Shown: piece by piece, positions 27,942-36,666 of the stretch
Layout: each line of letters begins with the position of its first letter
How positions within the stretch are numbered: the stretch's first letter is position 1
Assembly: GCA_902521325.1 (NCBI GenBank)
Contig: CABYRE010000008.1
Coordinates: 1-50,165, forward strand
From: an uncultured Alphaproteobacteria bacterium
GTDB taxonomy: Bacteria > Pseudomonadota > Alphaproteobacteria > HIMB59 > GCA-002718135
Direction of reading: 5' to 3'
DNA length: 50,165 nucleotides
Position numbers and translations under genes: made by a program
Notes under the pieces: generated by a model
What the model was told of the DNA's origin: nothing
Database searches by the model: none
What the model saw: the letters and a program-made list of their open reading frames with translations, nothing else

Positions 27942-28697
27942 ATGGCTGAAGAAAAATTTGAAGAAATGTCTCTAATAGGACATCTTACTGAGTTACGAAA
28001 AAGACTATTGTGGAGTTTTTTATATATTTTATTAATTTTTATTGTTTGTTTTTACTTTGCAGATGAATTATTTGCTTTTTTAGCTAATCCACTTGTAGAG
28101 CTATTCGATAAAGATAAAGGTCAAGGTTTTATATATACTGCTTTACAAGAGGCTTTTTTTACAGAATTAAAAATAGCATTTTTCTTTGCTTTATTTTTTT
28201 CATTCCCATTAATTGCAATACAAATATGGAGATTTATTGCACCCGGATTATACAAAAAGGAGAAGAGAGCTTTTTTACCATACTTAGTTGCGACTCCAAT
28301 TTTATTTTTTGCGGGTGGATCTATGGTTTATTATATTATTGCACCATTGGCATGGTCTTTTTTCTTATCATATCAAAACCTTGGCTCTAGTGGTGTTCCT
28401 ATTCGATTAGAAGCTAAGATGGGAGAATATTTATCTCTTATGATGCGATTTATTTTTGCTTTTGGTTTAGCATTTCAGCTTCCTGTTGTTTTATCTTTAA
28501 TGGCAAGAGTAGGGATGGTTACTTATGAATCACTTAAAAAATTTAGAAAATATGCAATTGTATTAGCATTTTTATCGGCAGCATTCTTAACTCCACCTGA
28601 TCCATTTAGTCAAATAAGTTTAGCTCTGCCAATTATATTTTTATACGAAGTTTCAATTTATATTGCAAAACTAATACAAAAAAATAAAGATAAGTAA
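27942..28697 (+). CDS. tatC: Sec-independent protein translocase subunit TatC
   Basis: A 251-residue six-span membrane protein. It begins with MSLIGHLTELRKRLLWS, which holds the conserved HLTELR motif, and has FSFPLIAIQIWRFIAPGLYKKEKR and the late TPPDPFSQISLALP loop. TatC binds the twin-arginine signal. Its stop overlaps the serS start by one base (TAATG). Confidence 0.95.
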   Translation: MAEEKFEEMSLIGHLTELRKRLLWSFLYILLIFIVCFYFADELFAFLANPLVELFDKDKGQGFIYTALQEAFFTELKIAFFFALFFSFPLIAIQIWRFIAPGLYKKEKRAFLPYLVATPILFFAGGSMVYYIIAPLAWSFFLSYQNLGSSGVPIRLEAKMGEYLSLMMRFIFAFGLAFQLPVVLSLMARVGMVTYESLKKFRKYAIVLAFLSAAFLTPPDPFSQISLALPIIFLYEVSIYIAKLIQKNKDK

Positions 28698-29959
28698 TGC
28701 ATAATATTAATTTTATCAGAGAAAATCCAACAGAATTTGATAATTATATGAAACAAAGAGGTGAGCATCCAATATCAAATAAAATATTAGAACTAGATAA
28801 AGTTAAAAGAGAAACTCAGACTGTTCTTCAGAACCTTTTAGCAGAAAGAAACTCTATTTCTAAAAATATTGGTAAACTTAAAAGTGAAAATAAAGATTCT
28901 TCATCAGAAATTAATAAAGTTGATGAAATTAAAAATAAAATTAATAATTTAAAGGAACTTGAGACTATTAAAGACGAGGAGCTAAAAACTATCCTCTCAA
29001 GACTTCCAAATATAGCTGATAAGACTGTTCCTATAGGAAGCAATGAAGCAGACAATACAAAATATAGAGAATGGGGTGTTAAACCAGGATTTGATTTTAA
29101 TCCTAAAACTCATTTTGAATTAGGGGAAAATTTAGGTTTAATGAATTTTGAAACTGCATCTAAATTATCAGGATCTAGATTTGTTTTATTAAAAAATCAA
29201 CTTTCTAAGTTGGAAAGAGCAATAGCAAATTTTATGTTAGATAAGCATACGAATGAAAATGGTTATATAGAATATAATTTACCTTTTTTGGTTAAAGACT
29301 CCGCTCTTTTTGGAACAGGGCAATTACCTAAATTTGGTGAAGATTTATTTACTGCTGGGGAAGATCATTGGTTAATACCAACTGCTGAAGTTCCTTTAAC
29401 AAACATGGTTAGAGAGGAAATACTTAACCAAAATCAATTACCCATGAGAGTAACTTCTTATACTCCATGTTTTAGATCAGAGGCTGGTGCTGCTGGTAAG
29501 GATACTCGTGGTATGTTAAGACAGCATCAATTTACTAAAGTTGAATTAGTTTCAATTGTAGAGCCGCAGCATTCACAAGATGAATTAGAAAGAATGCTTG
29601 AAAGCGCTGAAAGTATTCTTCAAGATCTAAATATTCATTATAGGGTTATGACTTTATGTACTGGTGACATGGGCTTTTCAGCATCAAAAACATACGATAT
29701 TGAAGTGTGGCTTCCAGGTGAAAATACTTACAGAGAAATTTCGAGCTGTTCTAATTGCAATGATTTTCAAGCTAGAAGAATGAATACAAGATATAAACTA
29801 GAAAATAAAAATATTTTTGTTCATACACTTAATGGATCTGGGTTAGCAGTAGGAAGAACACTAATTGCTATTCTTGAAAATTATCAAACGAAAGATGGAA
29901 ATATTAAAATTCCAGAAGTTTTAAAAAAATATTTCAATAATTCTGATACTCTTATCTAG
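28697..29959 (+). CDS. serS: Seryl-tRNA synthetase
   Basis: A 420-residue class II synthetase. The N-terminal coiled-coil arm (about residues 25-100) grips tRNA-Ser. Motif 2 is in TPCFRSEAGAAGKDTRGMLR with HQFTKVELV, and motif 3 in GSGLAVGRTLIAILENYQ. It also charges tRNA-Sec where present. It sits in the conserved tatC-serS-pcm order; the surE gene often found next in Alphaproteobacteria is missing here. Confidence 0.96.
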   Translation: MHNINFIRENPTEFDNYMKQRGEHPISNKILELDKVKRETQTVLQNLLAERNSISKNIGKLKSENKDSSSEINKVDEIKNKINNLKELETIKDEELKTILSRLPNIADKTVPIGSNEADNTKYREWGVKPGFDFNPKTHFELGENLGLMNFETASKLSGSRFVLLKNQLSKLERAIANFMLDKHTNENGYIEYNLPFLVKDSALFGTGQLPKFGEDLFTAGEDHWLIPTAEVPLTNMVREEILNQNQLPMRVTSYTPCFRSEAGAAGKDTRGMLRQHQFTKVELVSIVEPQHSQDELERMLESAESILQDLNIHYRVMTLCTGDMGFSASKTYDIEVWLPGENTYREISSCSNCNDFQARRMNTRYKLENKNIFVHTLNGSGLAVGRTLIAILENYQTKDGNIKIPEVLKKYFNNSDTLI

Positions 29960-30585
29960 TGCTTGATGTAAGGAAAATAAGATTGATACTCGAGTTACGA
30001 GAATCAGGTATTAGTAATGCTGAAGTTCTCTCTGCTATAGAAAAAATTCCAAGAGAAAAGTTTATTAGTGAAGCTTACAGAAATCAAGCTTATGAAAATA
30101 TAGCTTTACCAATTGAAAATAATCAAACAATTAGTCAGCCCTATATTGTAGCAAGGATGACTGAATTACTTGATGTTAAAAGTAATCACAAGGTATTAGA
30201 AATAGGCACTGGTAGCGGATATCAGTGTGCAGTATTATCAATCTTGGCAAGGCGTGTATACACGATTGAGAGAATTAAAAATTTATATGAAGGTTCTAAC
30301 AATATTTTTGAGAAATTAAAATTAACTAATATTGTTTCAAAATACGATGATGGTAATAATGGTTGGATTGAACAAATACCTTTTGATAGAATAATATTTA
30401 CAGCAGCATCAAAAAAAATAAATAATAAAATTTTTTCTCATATTGAAAATGAAGGAATCATTGTTTGTCCTATTGTTAGAAATAACAAGCAAATACTTGT
30501 AAAATATATAAAACAAAATAATAAAATTATTTCTAAAGAATACGATGATGTTTTATTTGTTCCAAACCTTCAAGGTGTAGTATAA
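29959..30585 (+). CDS. pcm: Protein-L-isoaspartate O-methyltransferase
   Basis: A 208-residue PCMT. SAM-binding motif I is canonical (VLEIGTGSGYQCAVLSILA), and the isoaspartate-binding segment is NQTISQPYIVARMTELL. It repairs isoaspartyl residues in damaged proteins. It starts at GTG (29959) sharing one base with the serS stop. Its last 16 bases overlap the end of the convergent MATE gene. It is the intact partner of the degenerate paralogue at 10279-10938. Confidence 0.92.
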   Translation: MLDVRKIRLILELRESGISNAEVLSAIEKIPREKFISEAYRNQAYENIALPIENNQTISQPYIVARMTELLDVKSNHKVLEIGTGSGYQCAVLSILARRVYTIERIKNLYEGSNNIFEKLKLTNIVSKYDDGNNGWIEQIPFDRIIFTAASKKINNKIFSHIENEGIIVCPIVRNNKQILVKYIKQNNKIISKEYDDVLFVPNLQGVV

Positions 30586-31943
30586 CTACTTTGAATATTT
30601 CGAATTTTATTTGAAGAATAAAAATAATATAAGATACCAATTATCCAATGAACAAGAGTTAACCCTACAAACATATAGATGTAGTTTTCTTCTATAAAAT
30701 TATTTACAAATAATATTACAATTACAGGAACTAATACAAACCTAAGTATGGCCATATACATTACTATTATTGCTTTTTTTAGACCTTGGAATGAAGCATT
30801 AGAAATAAAGAAGAATGGAAAAGCTGGAAAACCAAGTGCGTATATTTTAAGATATATTGATCCATAGTAAATTACTTCTTTATCATCAGTAAATAATCTC
30901 ATTGAATCTTCTGCAGTTATAAATAAAATTAATCCTGCTATAGTTAATATTATTACACCAGTAATCATAGCTTTATTGTAAGTTTCTAAAATTCTTTCAT
31001 AGTTTTTAGCGCCAAAATTTTGACCAACAATTGCAGTTACTGCCGTACTCAATCCTAACAAGGGTAAGAAAAGCAGTTGTTCATATCTTCCAGCTGAGGA
31101 AAAACCTGCAATTGCATCATTACCAAAACGACTTACAAAAAATAATAATATATATGATCCAAGAGCAATCATCATCAATCCTAATGCCGCTGGAATAGCC
31201 TGAAATAAAATTTCCTTAATTAAACTTAATTTAGGAATTAAATAATAATTTTTAAAGTTTTCAAAAATCTCTGTTTTATAAATTTTATATAGTAAATATA
31301 ATAGACCAATTATTTGAGATAGTATGGTAGCTATTGCTATGCCAGTAATACCCATTGGTGCAAATAATTCAAAATTAATTATTTTTCCTGTGATTAATAT
31401 TGGATTTAAAATTATATTAAGAAAAAAACTAAAAATTAAAACATTTCTATAACTTTTAGTATCTCCTTGAGCAGATAAACAAGAATTACAAACCATGAGT
31501 AAAAGAATTATGACTGATCCTAAATAAATTACGTTCATATATAATGATGAAAGTTTAAGTGTTTTTGGATCATTATTTATAGATTCTAAAATTATATTCC
31601 CAAAATAGAGTCCAAATATAGTTATACCTAAGCCTACTAAAATTGTTACGACAAAAGATTGTGAAAATGCATGACTTGCTTTTTTAATATTTTTTTCTCC
31701 CAGAGAATTAGCAACATTACTTGTTGTAGCTATGCTCAGTCCTATTCCAAGTGCAATAATTATAAAATATACAGGAAATGTTTGACCAATAGCTGCTAAG
31801 GCTGTTTCAGAAATCATTCTACCAGCAAAAATAGTATCAACTAAAGAATACAGATTATTAAATATAGTTCCAATTGAGGCTGGCAAAGCAATTTTTATAA
31901 ATAGCTTATAGATATCTTCATCTAGTAAATTAATTTTTTTCAT
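30570..31943 (-). CDS. MATE family efflux transporter
   Basis: A 457-residue protein with about twelve membrane spans in two halves, each starting with a typical MATE segment (ALPASIGTIFNNLYSLVDTIF and AIPAALGLMMIALGSYIL). Further family marks are GQTFPVYFIIIALGIGLSIA and IVGQNFGAKNYERILE in the second half. MATE transporters export drugs or cationic metabolites using sodium or protons. It lies two bases after rlmJ on the same strand. The substrate cannot be inferred. Confidence 0.9.
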   Translation of the reverse strand: MKKINLLDEDIYKLFIKIALPASIGTIFNNLYSLVDTIFAGRMISETALAAIGQTFPVYFIIIALGIGLSIATTSNVANSLGEKNIKKASHAFSQSFVVTILVGLGITIFGLYFGNIILESINNDPKTLKLSSLYMNVIYLGSVIILLLMVCNSCLSAQGDTKSYRNVLIFSFFLNIILNPILITGKIINFELFAPMGITGIAIATILSQIIGLLYLLYKIYKTEIFENFKNYYLIPKLSLIKEILFQAIPAALGLMMIALGSYILLFFVSRFGNDAIAGFSSAGRYEQLLFLPLLGLSTAVTAIVGQNFGAKNYERILETYNKAMITGVIILTIAGLILFITAEDSMRLFTDDKEVIYYGSIYLKIYALGFPAFPFFFISNASFQGLKKAIIVMYMAILRFVLVPVIVILFVNNFIEENYIYMFVGLTLVHWIIGILYYFYSSNKIRNIQSSYTTP

Positions 31944-31945
31944 AT

Positions 31946-32776
31946 TTACAAATATCTTAATTTAAACCTAGTACTATTTTCCTCTTGTTTTAAAATATTT
32001 TGAATTTCGTGTATTACCTCTTTGAGATTTTTCATTATAGATCTATTTGAAAAATTTATTAATAATAAGCCACTTCCTTGCATTCCAATATTGTCTCCAT
32101 ATTTCTTAATAGGAACTTCAACATTGATAATATTACTTATACCTTTTTTTCTAATATTCTGAATAAAGGAATCGTTTTCCAAAATATTCAAAACTGGATA
32201 CCATATTATGATTTTGGATTTTGAGAATAAATTATCAATATTATTTAGTATCTCCTCTACTTTTTCAAAATCATCCTTTATTTCATATGATGGATCTATA
32301 AATATAAAATAATTCTTCTCTTTATTAACTTTATTAAAAATAAAATCAAATCCATCAGCATTTAAACTTTTTGTATTGGTATATTTGTTTAAGTTTTTTT
32401 TTAATAATTTATATTCATTATTGTGTAGTTCACAAAAAAATAATTTATCTTTTTCATTGGCTATGTACGAAATAAATATTGGCGATCCAGGATAAAAATT
32501 ATTTTTTCCAGTAATTTTTGTAATCGTTGAAAGATAATTTTTAATTAAATTATTATTACCATTGTAATTTTGTATCTTTTTTATTCCATCTTTATACTCT
32601 TTATTTTTATCCATATACTTTGATATATATTTATAGATTCCATTACCTGAATGGGTATCAATATAACTTATTGAATTATTTACCTTTTTTTCAATATTGT
32701 ATAAGTAAAGCAAGATAATATGCTTAATAACATCTGCATGATTTCCTGCATGATATCCGTGTTTATAGCTAAGCAT
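31946..32776 (-). CDS. rlmJ: 23S rRNA (adenine-N6)-methyltransferase RlmJ
   Basis: A 276-residue RlmJ-family methyltransferase. The N-terminus MLSYKHGYHAGNHADVIKHI is highly characteristic. YIDTHSGNGIY is the SAM-binding motif I and FIDPSYE is the DPPY-type catalytic motif, with Ser replacing the second Pro. RlmJ methylates A2030 of 23S rRNA in E. coli. It appears to be co-transcribed with the downstream MATE gene. Confidence 0.9.
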   Translation of the reverse strand: MLSYKHGYHAGNHADVIKHIILLYLYNIEKKVNNSISYIDTHSGNGIYKYISKYMDKNKEYKDGIKKIQNYNGNNNLIKNYLSTITKITGKNNFYPGSPIFISYIANEKDKLFFCELHNNEYKLLKKNLNKYTNTKSLNADGFDFIFNKVNKEKNYFIFIDPSYEIKDDFEKVEEILNNIDNLFSKSKIIIWYPVLNILENDSFIQNIRKKGISNIINVEVPIKKYGDNIGMQGSGLLLINFSNRSIMKNLKEVIHEIQNILKQEENSTRFKLRYL

Positions 32777-32902
32777 AAAAATAAAAATAATTCTTGAAAT
32801 TAAATTCTTATTAGTTATTTAAAGAATTAAATTAATCAATATACAATATTTATATAAGTTAAATAAATTTAATCCCCCAATAATAAATAAGGAGAATATA
32901 AT

Positions 32903-33106
32903 ATGCCAAGTGGTAAAATTAAATGGTTTAATCCGACCAAAGGTTATGGATTTATAGAAAATGATGATGGAGGAAAAGATGTTTTTCTTCATGTTTCAGC
33001 TTTAGAAGAAGCTGGCATTGATTCGTTAGAAGAAGGTATGCCAGTTGAATTTGAAATCGGTGAAAACCGTGGAAAAGAAAACGCTATCAATATAAAGAAA
33101 AAATAA
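32903..33106 (+). CDS. Cold-shock domain protein
   Basis: A 67-residue CspA-type single OB-fold protein with RNP1 (KGYGFI) and RNP2 (DVFLHVSAL). It binds single-stranded RNA and DNA and acts as an RNA chaperone. The ribosome site AAGGAG at 32889-32894 is strong. The 126-base leader is AT-rich and could hold the cold-responsive structure known for cspA mRNAs, but I see no clear fold. It heads a compact plus-strand run of five small genes. Confidence 0.94.
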   Translation: MPSGKIKWFNPTKGYGFIENDDGGKDVFLHVSALEEAGIDSLEEGMPVEFEIGENRGKENAINIKKK

Positions 33107-33112
33107 TATTAA

Positions 33113-33340
33113 TTGAATTCAATTAAACTTTTAGAATGGATTGGTGTAACAACAGCCATCATTTATTCCCTACTAGTTGCATTTAACATTGGATTAGAGT
33201 TTATAGGTTTTTCATTATTACTGCTTTCAGCAATATTAATTGGATTTTGGGCTTATAAATTAAAACATAATGGAATACTGTTTTTACAATTTTTCTACGC
33301 TGGTGCAGGTATTATAGGAATGTACAGATGGTTTGGATAA
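33113..33340 (+). CDS. Small membrane protein of unknown function
   Basis: A 75-residue protein with about three hydrophobic spans, starting at TTG 33113 and ending GIIGMYRWFG. The pattern of short spans and the aromatic YRW end recall half of a PnuC or PQ-loop type permease, but this is only a resemblance. No ribosome site is obvious; it follows the cold-shock stop by six bases. Its end overlaps the EF-hand gene by 13 bases. Function is not recognised. Confidence 0.55.
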   Translation: MNSIKLLEWIGVTTAIIYSLLVAFNIGLEFIGFSLLLLSAILIGFWAYKLKHNGILFLQFFYAGAGIIGMYRWFG

Positions 33341-33576
33341 AAATATTTTTTTTACCTATACTTTTATATTCTTCATTTGCATATTCTACTGGATTAAATC
33401 AAGAAGAAGAAATGTACTTTAATTTTGTTGATTTAAATAATGATGGGGTTATTTCTTATGAAGAAATTGAACAATCATTAAATCTAATCTTTCAAATTAT
33501 AGATCTTAATCAAGATAATAAAATTTCTCATAATGAGATAAATGAATTAAAAGGTATTATTGAATCTTTAAAATGA
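33328..33576 (+). CDS. Small secreted EF-hand protein
   Basis: An 82-residue protein with a signal peptide (about residues 1-20, ending SSFAYS). Two EF-hand loops follow, DLNNDGVISYEE and DLNQDNKISHNE, which have the Asp/Asn ligands and closing Glu expected for calcium. It should be a periplasmic or exported calcium-binding protein. Its start lies inside the upstream membrane-protein gene and its stop overlaps the next start by four bases (ATGA). The partner is unknown. Confidence 0.75.
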   Translation: MVWIKIFFLPILLYSSFAYSTGLNQEEEMYFNFVDLNNDGVISYEEIEQSLNLIFQIIDLNQDNKISHNEINELKGIIESLK

Positions 33577-34316
33577 GTATTTGGGGAAGAGTTATAGGTG
33601 GAGCAGCAGGATTTGCTTTAGGCGGACCTATAGGGGCTATATTAGGTGTAATGGCAGGTGGTGCTTTTGACAGAAGATCTAAATCAAAATCATCATTTAA
33701 CTTTAATCGAATAAACAATAATCAAAAACAACAAATTTTTACATTAAGTTTTATTATTTTAGCTGCAAAATTAGCTAAATCAGATGGAATTGTATCAGAT
33801 GATGAAATCAGAGCATTTAAAGAAAAATTTAAAGTTCCAAAATCTGAAATTCCTAAAGTTGCAAAAATATTCAATGAGGCAAAAAAAGATACGTATGGCT
33901 ATAAAAAAATAGCAAATCAAGTAGGAGATTTATTTTCAGCAAATAAAATTTTATTGGAAGAATTATTAAATAATTTATTTTATATTGCTGCATCTGATGG
34001 AAAGGTATCTATTAGCGAAATAGATTTTTTAAGATCAATTTCTAAATCATTTAAATTTAGTGAAAAAGATTTCCAAAGAATTTTCCAATCAAATTTAAAA
34101 AACAGTGAATCTGACCCTTACAAAATATTGGGTGTTAATAGATCGAGCACTGATAATGAGATAAGAAAAAAATGGATAAAATTAAATAAAGAACATCATC
34201 CAGATAATTTAATTGCCAAAGGTATGCCGAAAGAATTTATTAAACAATCTAATAAAGAGTTAGCGGCTATTAATATTGCTTACGATAAAATTAAAGAAGC
34301 TAGAGGAATTTCTTGA
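33573..34316 (+). CDS. TerB-DnaJ domain protein (DjlA-like)
   Basis: A 247-residue protein. It begins with a glycine-rich hydrophobic segment (GGAAGFALGGPIGAILG) that may touch the membrane. A TerB-like helical domain follows (about residues 45-165, with two KSDGIVSDDE/ASDGKVSISE repeats), then a C-terminal J domain with HPD in KEHHPDNL. This order is that of DjlA-type co-chaperones, which stimulate DnaK ATPase near the membrane. Confidence 0.85.
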   Translation: MSIWGRVIGGAAGFALGGPIGAILGVMAGGAFDRRSKSKSSFNFNRINNNQKQQIFTLSFIILAAKLAKSDGIVSDDEIRAFKEKFKVPKSEIPKVAKIFNEAKKDTYGYKKIANQVGDLFSANKILLEELLNNLFYIAASDGKVSISEIDFLRSISKSFKFSEKDFQRIFQSNLKNSESDPYKILGVNRSSTDNEIRKKWIKLNKEHHPDNLIAKGMPKEFIKQSNKELAAINIAYDKIKEARGIS

Positions 34317-35284
34317 TACCTAAAGATTTATCTATCGATAATATTAGTAAAATTTATAAAAAAATTAGACCATTTATTAATCAAACTCCTTTTTTAAAGT
34401 GTTCTGATGATATTGATAATTATTTTTCTACTAATTTATTTTTTAAATGCGAATTTTTACAAAAATCTGGTTCTTTTAAGGCAAGAGGCGCTATTAATAA
34501 TATAATTTCTCAAGATCAGAATAAATTTAACAAAGGAATTACAGCAGTTAGTGCTGGAAATCATGCAATCGCTGCTTCATTTGTGGCCAATCAATTTAAA
34601 TTGAAAAATAAAATTTTCCTATACGAAAGTGCGAATGAATATAGAGTTCAAACTTGTAAAAATTATGGTGCTAACATTATCTTTACAAATCCAAAACAAG
34701 CTTTTCTTGATGCTGAAAATGCTAAAAATGAAGGTTACTATTTTATTCACCCTTTTGACGGGCCATTGACATTACAAGGGAGTGCTACCTTGGGGTTAGA
34801 AATTGTAGAATATTTAAAATCAATTAATACTAAAATTGACAATTTATTAATTTCAGTTGGAGGAGGGGGATTGATAAGTGGTGTTTCATCGTATGTAAAA
34901 CAGTTTTATCCGAAGATTAAAATTATTGGTGTTGAACCTGAAAATGCTAATGGTTTAAATCAAAGTTTTAGAGCTAAAAAACCACTAAATAATATTAATG
35001 TAAATAGTATTGCTGATAGCCTTTCAGCACCTTTACATATGCAATATTCTTTTGATGTAGCAAAAGAAGTAATTGATGAAATGGTAACCGTATCTGATGA
35101 TCAAATGAAAAAATTTATGGTTTTTTGTTATAAAAAATTTAAGTTATTTCTTGAACCCGCATGTGTTGCTGGACTTGCTGCTTTAAAATATAAAACCAAT
35201 AATAAGCTTATTGGCAAAAATACAATGGTAATATTATGTGGCTCAAATATTGATAAAAAAACTTGGTCAAATTTAACTAATTAA
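34313..35284 (+). CDS. Threonine/serine dehydratase-like PLP enzyme
   Basis: A 323-residue fold-type II PLP enzyme. The PLP lysine is in SGSFKARGA (K56), the phosphate loop is SVGGGGLISG, and the C-terminal CGSNID closes the site. Length fits the short catabolic threonine dehydratase or serine racemase group without the regulatory ACT domain of biosynthetic IlvA. It would deaminate threonine to 2-ketobutyrate or serine to pyruvate; which one is not certain. The start is TTG at 34313, overlapping the previous stop (TTGA). Confidence 0.8.
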   Translation: MIPKDLSIDNISKIYKKIRPFINQTPFLKCSDDIDNYFSTNLFFKCEFLQKSGSFKARGAINNIISQDQNKFNKGITAVSAGNHAIAASFVANQFKLKNKIFLYESANEYRVQTCKNYGANIIFTNPKQAFLDAENAKNEGYYFIHPFDGPLTLQGSATLGLEIVEYLKSINTKIDNLLISVGGGGLISGVSSYVKQFYPKIKIIGVEPENANGLNQSFRAKKPLNNINVNSIADSLSAPLHMQYSFDVAKEVIDEMVTVSDDQMKKFMVFCYKKFKLFLEPACVAGLAALKYKTNNKLIGKNTMVILCGSNIDKKTWSNLTN

Positions 35285-36387
35285 TAAGGAAAATATAAAA
35301 TACCACCACTTAAATTTTTTTTCACACCTGTAGTGTTTTTATTACTTATTTCTAAATTTTTAAATGATCTCATGCCAATATACGCAAACATTTGAGCCTC
35401 TACTAAATCACCATTTATTTTATATTTATCAATAAGTTCAATTTTTTTATTCAGTTTATTCATTAATATTTCTTTGAGTAATTTATTTTTTCTTCCTCCT
35501 CCAGTAAGTAAAATTTTTTCAAACTTAAATTTTTTATTTTTTAATAATTCTTTAAATCCAATATAAGTCATGTAGTTAGCTGTCATTAGTGCATCATATT
35601 TGTTCAATTTAATTAGCTTATTAAAATAATTTCTAAAATAATTTCTATCTAATGATTTTGGAAACTTTTTCTTAAAGAATTTATCTTTTTTGAATTTTTC
35701 AATTAATTTATTATCAATCTTACCTTTTCTTGCATAATTTCCATTATTATCAAATTTTTTTTTAAAAAAATAATTGCAAAGATCATCACTTAAGCAATTT
35801 GCAGGCCCTATGTCCGATGATAAAAATGTTCTTGAAATTACAGTTGAAAAATTTGCTATACCTCCAAGATTTACTATAATCGATTTTTCTTTAAATTTTT
35901 GTATTAAAAACTTATGATAATATGATCCAATGGGTGCTCCCTGACCACCATTTTTAATATCATTATCTCTTAAATTACTTATAGTTTTAATTTTAAGATT
36001 TTTTGCAATTTTTTTTCCATCACCTAATTGTATAGAGATTTTATTTGATGGGTCGTGGTAAACAGTCTGTCCACTAATTGATATTAAATCGATATTTTTT
36101 TTATTAATTTTTTTTTGTTTCAGAAACAAAATTATTTTTTTTTCTAAAATATCTGTAACAAAATCATCTTCTTTTAAAAAATATTCTTTAATTTTATTAT
36201 TAGTTTTTGGTTTATTTAATATTAGATTGTTTATTGTATTTTGATAATTTTTATTAAATTTATAAGATTTCTCACATTTAATTTTTACAAAATCAGTCCC
36301 ATTTGTTTTAATCAAACTGATATCAACGCCATCCATTGATGTGCCTGTCATAACCCCTAAGACATTAAGTTTTGAATTTTTACTCAT
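35281..36387 (-). CDS. anmK: Anhydro-N-acetylmuramic acid kinase
   Basis: A 368-residue sugar kinase of the hsp70/actin fold. Signature motifs are GVMTGTSMDGVDISL, SISGQTVYHDP, NLGGIANFS, DIGPANCLSD and LTGGGRKN. It cleaves and phosphorylates anhydro-MurNAc during peptidoglycan recycling to MurNAc-6-phosphate. Its stop overlaps that of the dehydratase gene by four bases. The partner enzyme gene nagZ, usual near scpA, is not seen in the window. Confidence 0.93.
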   Translation of the reverse strand: MSKNSKLNVLGVMTGTSMDGVDISLIKTNGTDFVKIKCEKSYKFNKNYQNTINNLILNKPKTNNKIKEYFLKEDDFVTDILEKKIILFLKQKKINKKNIDLISISGQTVYHDPSNKISIQLGDGKKIAKNLKIKTISNLRDNDIKNGGQGAPIGSYYHKFLIQKFKEKSIIVNLGGIANFSTVISRTFLSSDIGPANCLSDDLCNYFFKKKFDNNGNYARKGKIDNKLIEKFKKDKFFKKKFPKSLDRNYFRNYFNKLIKLNKYDALMTANYMTYIGFKELLKNKKFKFEKILLTGGGRKNKLLKEILMNKLNKKIELIDKYKINGDLVEAQMFAYIGMRSFKNLEISNKNTTGVKKNLSGGILYFPY

Positions 36388-36472
36388 TTTTAATCAAATT
36401 TAATTTTGCACATTTTATTAACAAACATATCAACATAAAAAGATAAATTAGTTTTAAAAATACATTTTTTTA

Positions 36473-36501
36473 TTGATTGATAAATAACAAATAGATATGT
36501 T
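36473..36501 (+). promoter_or_regulatory. Candidate promoter of the hairpin RNA
   Basis: TTGATT (36473-36478) and TATGTT (36496-36501) are separated by 17 bases. They would start a transcript near 36508, just before the first of four consecutive hairpins. Match quality is moderate and the region is AT-rich. Confidence 0.35.
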
Positions 36502-36507
36502 AATTTT

Positions 36508-36622
36508 AATTATTACACGCAAAGGTAATAATCAATTTAATAAAAGGAAACGATTATTAAATTGTATCGGGAGGAAATGCACGATACACGAAAAGGACCT
36601 AGCTTGCTGGGTCTTTTTTTTT
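36508..36622 (+). ncRNA. Candidate structured RNA of four consecutive hairpins (sRNA or leader)
   Basis: Hairpin A pairs 36509-36516 with 36525-36532 (8 of 8 bases). Hairpin B pairs 36533-36543 with 36554-36564 (11 of 11) and begins on the very next base. Hairpin C pairs 36563-36569 with 36582-36588 (TGTATCG/CGATACA), sharing two bases with B. Hairpin D is the terminator at 36591-36622. The loops are rich in purines and repeat GGA (AAGGAAACGA in B, GGAGGAAATGCA in C). No protein-coding signal is convincing here. It could be a free small RNA or a leader/riboswitch for the deaminase gene 45 bases downstream. I do not recognise it as a known family. Confidence 0.55.
36591..36622 (+). terminator. 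Rho-independent terminator
   Basis: GACCTAGC (36596-36603) pairs with GCTGGGTC (36606-36613) with one G-T pair, extended by flanking A and T pairs, followed by nine T residues. It ends the hairpin-rich RNA before the deaminase gene. Confidence 0.85.
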
Positions 36623-36666
36623 GTTTTATGGACAAATCTAATAATTAAAGTATCAGACATTTCATA

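Noticed and set aside
36577-36648. Possible 23-codon leader peptide beginning at ATG 36577 after GGAGG
   Set aside because: The gap from GGAGG to the ATG is only two bases, the frame runs through the terminator, and it has no run of one regulatory amino acid. The purine stretch is better explained as a hairpin loop.
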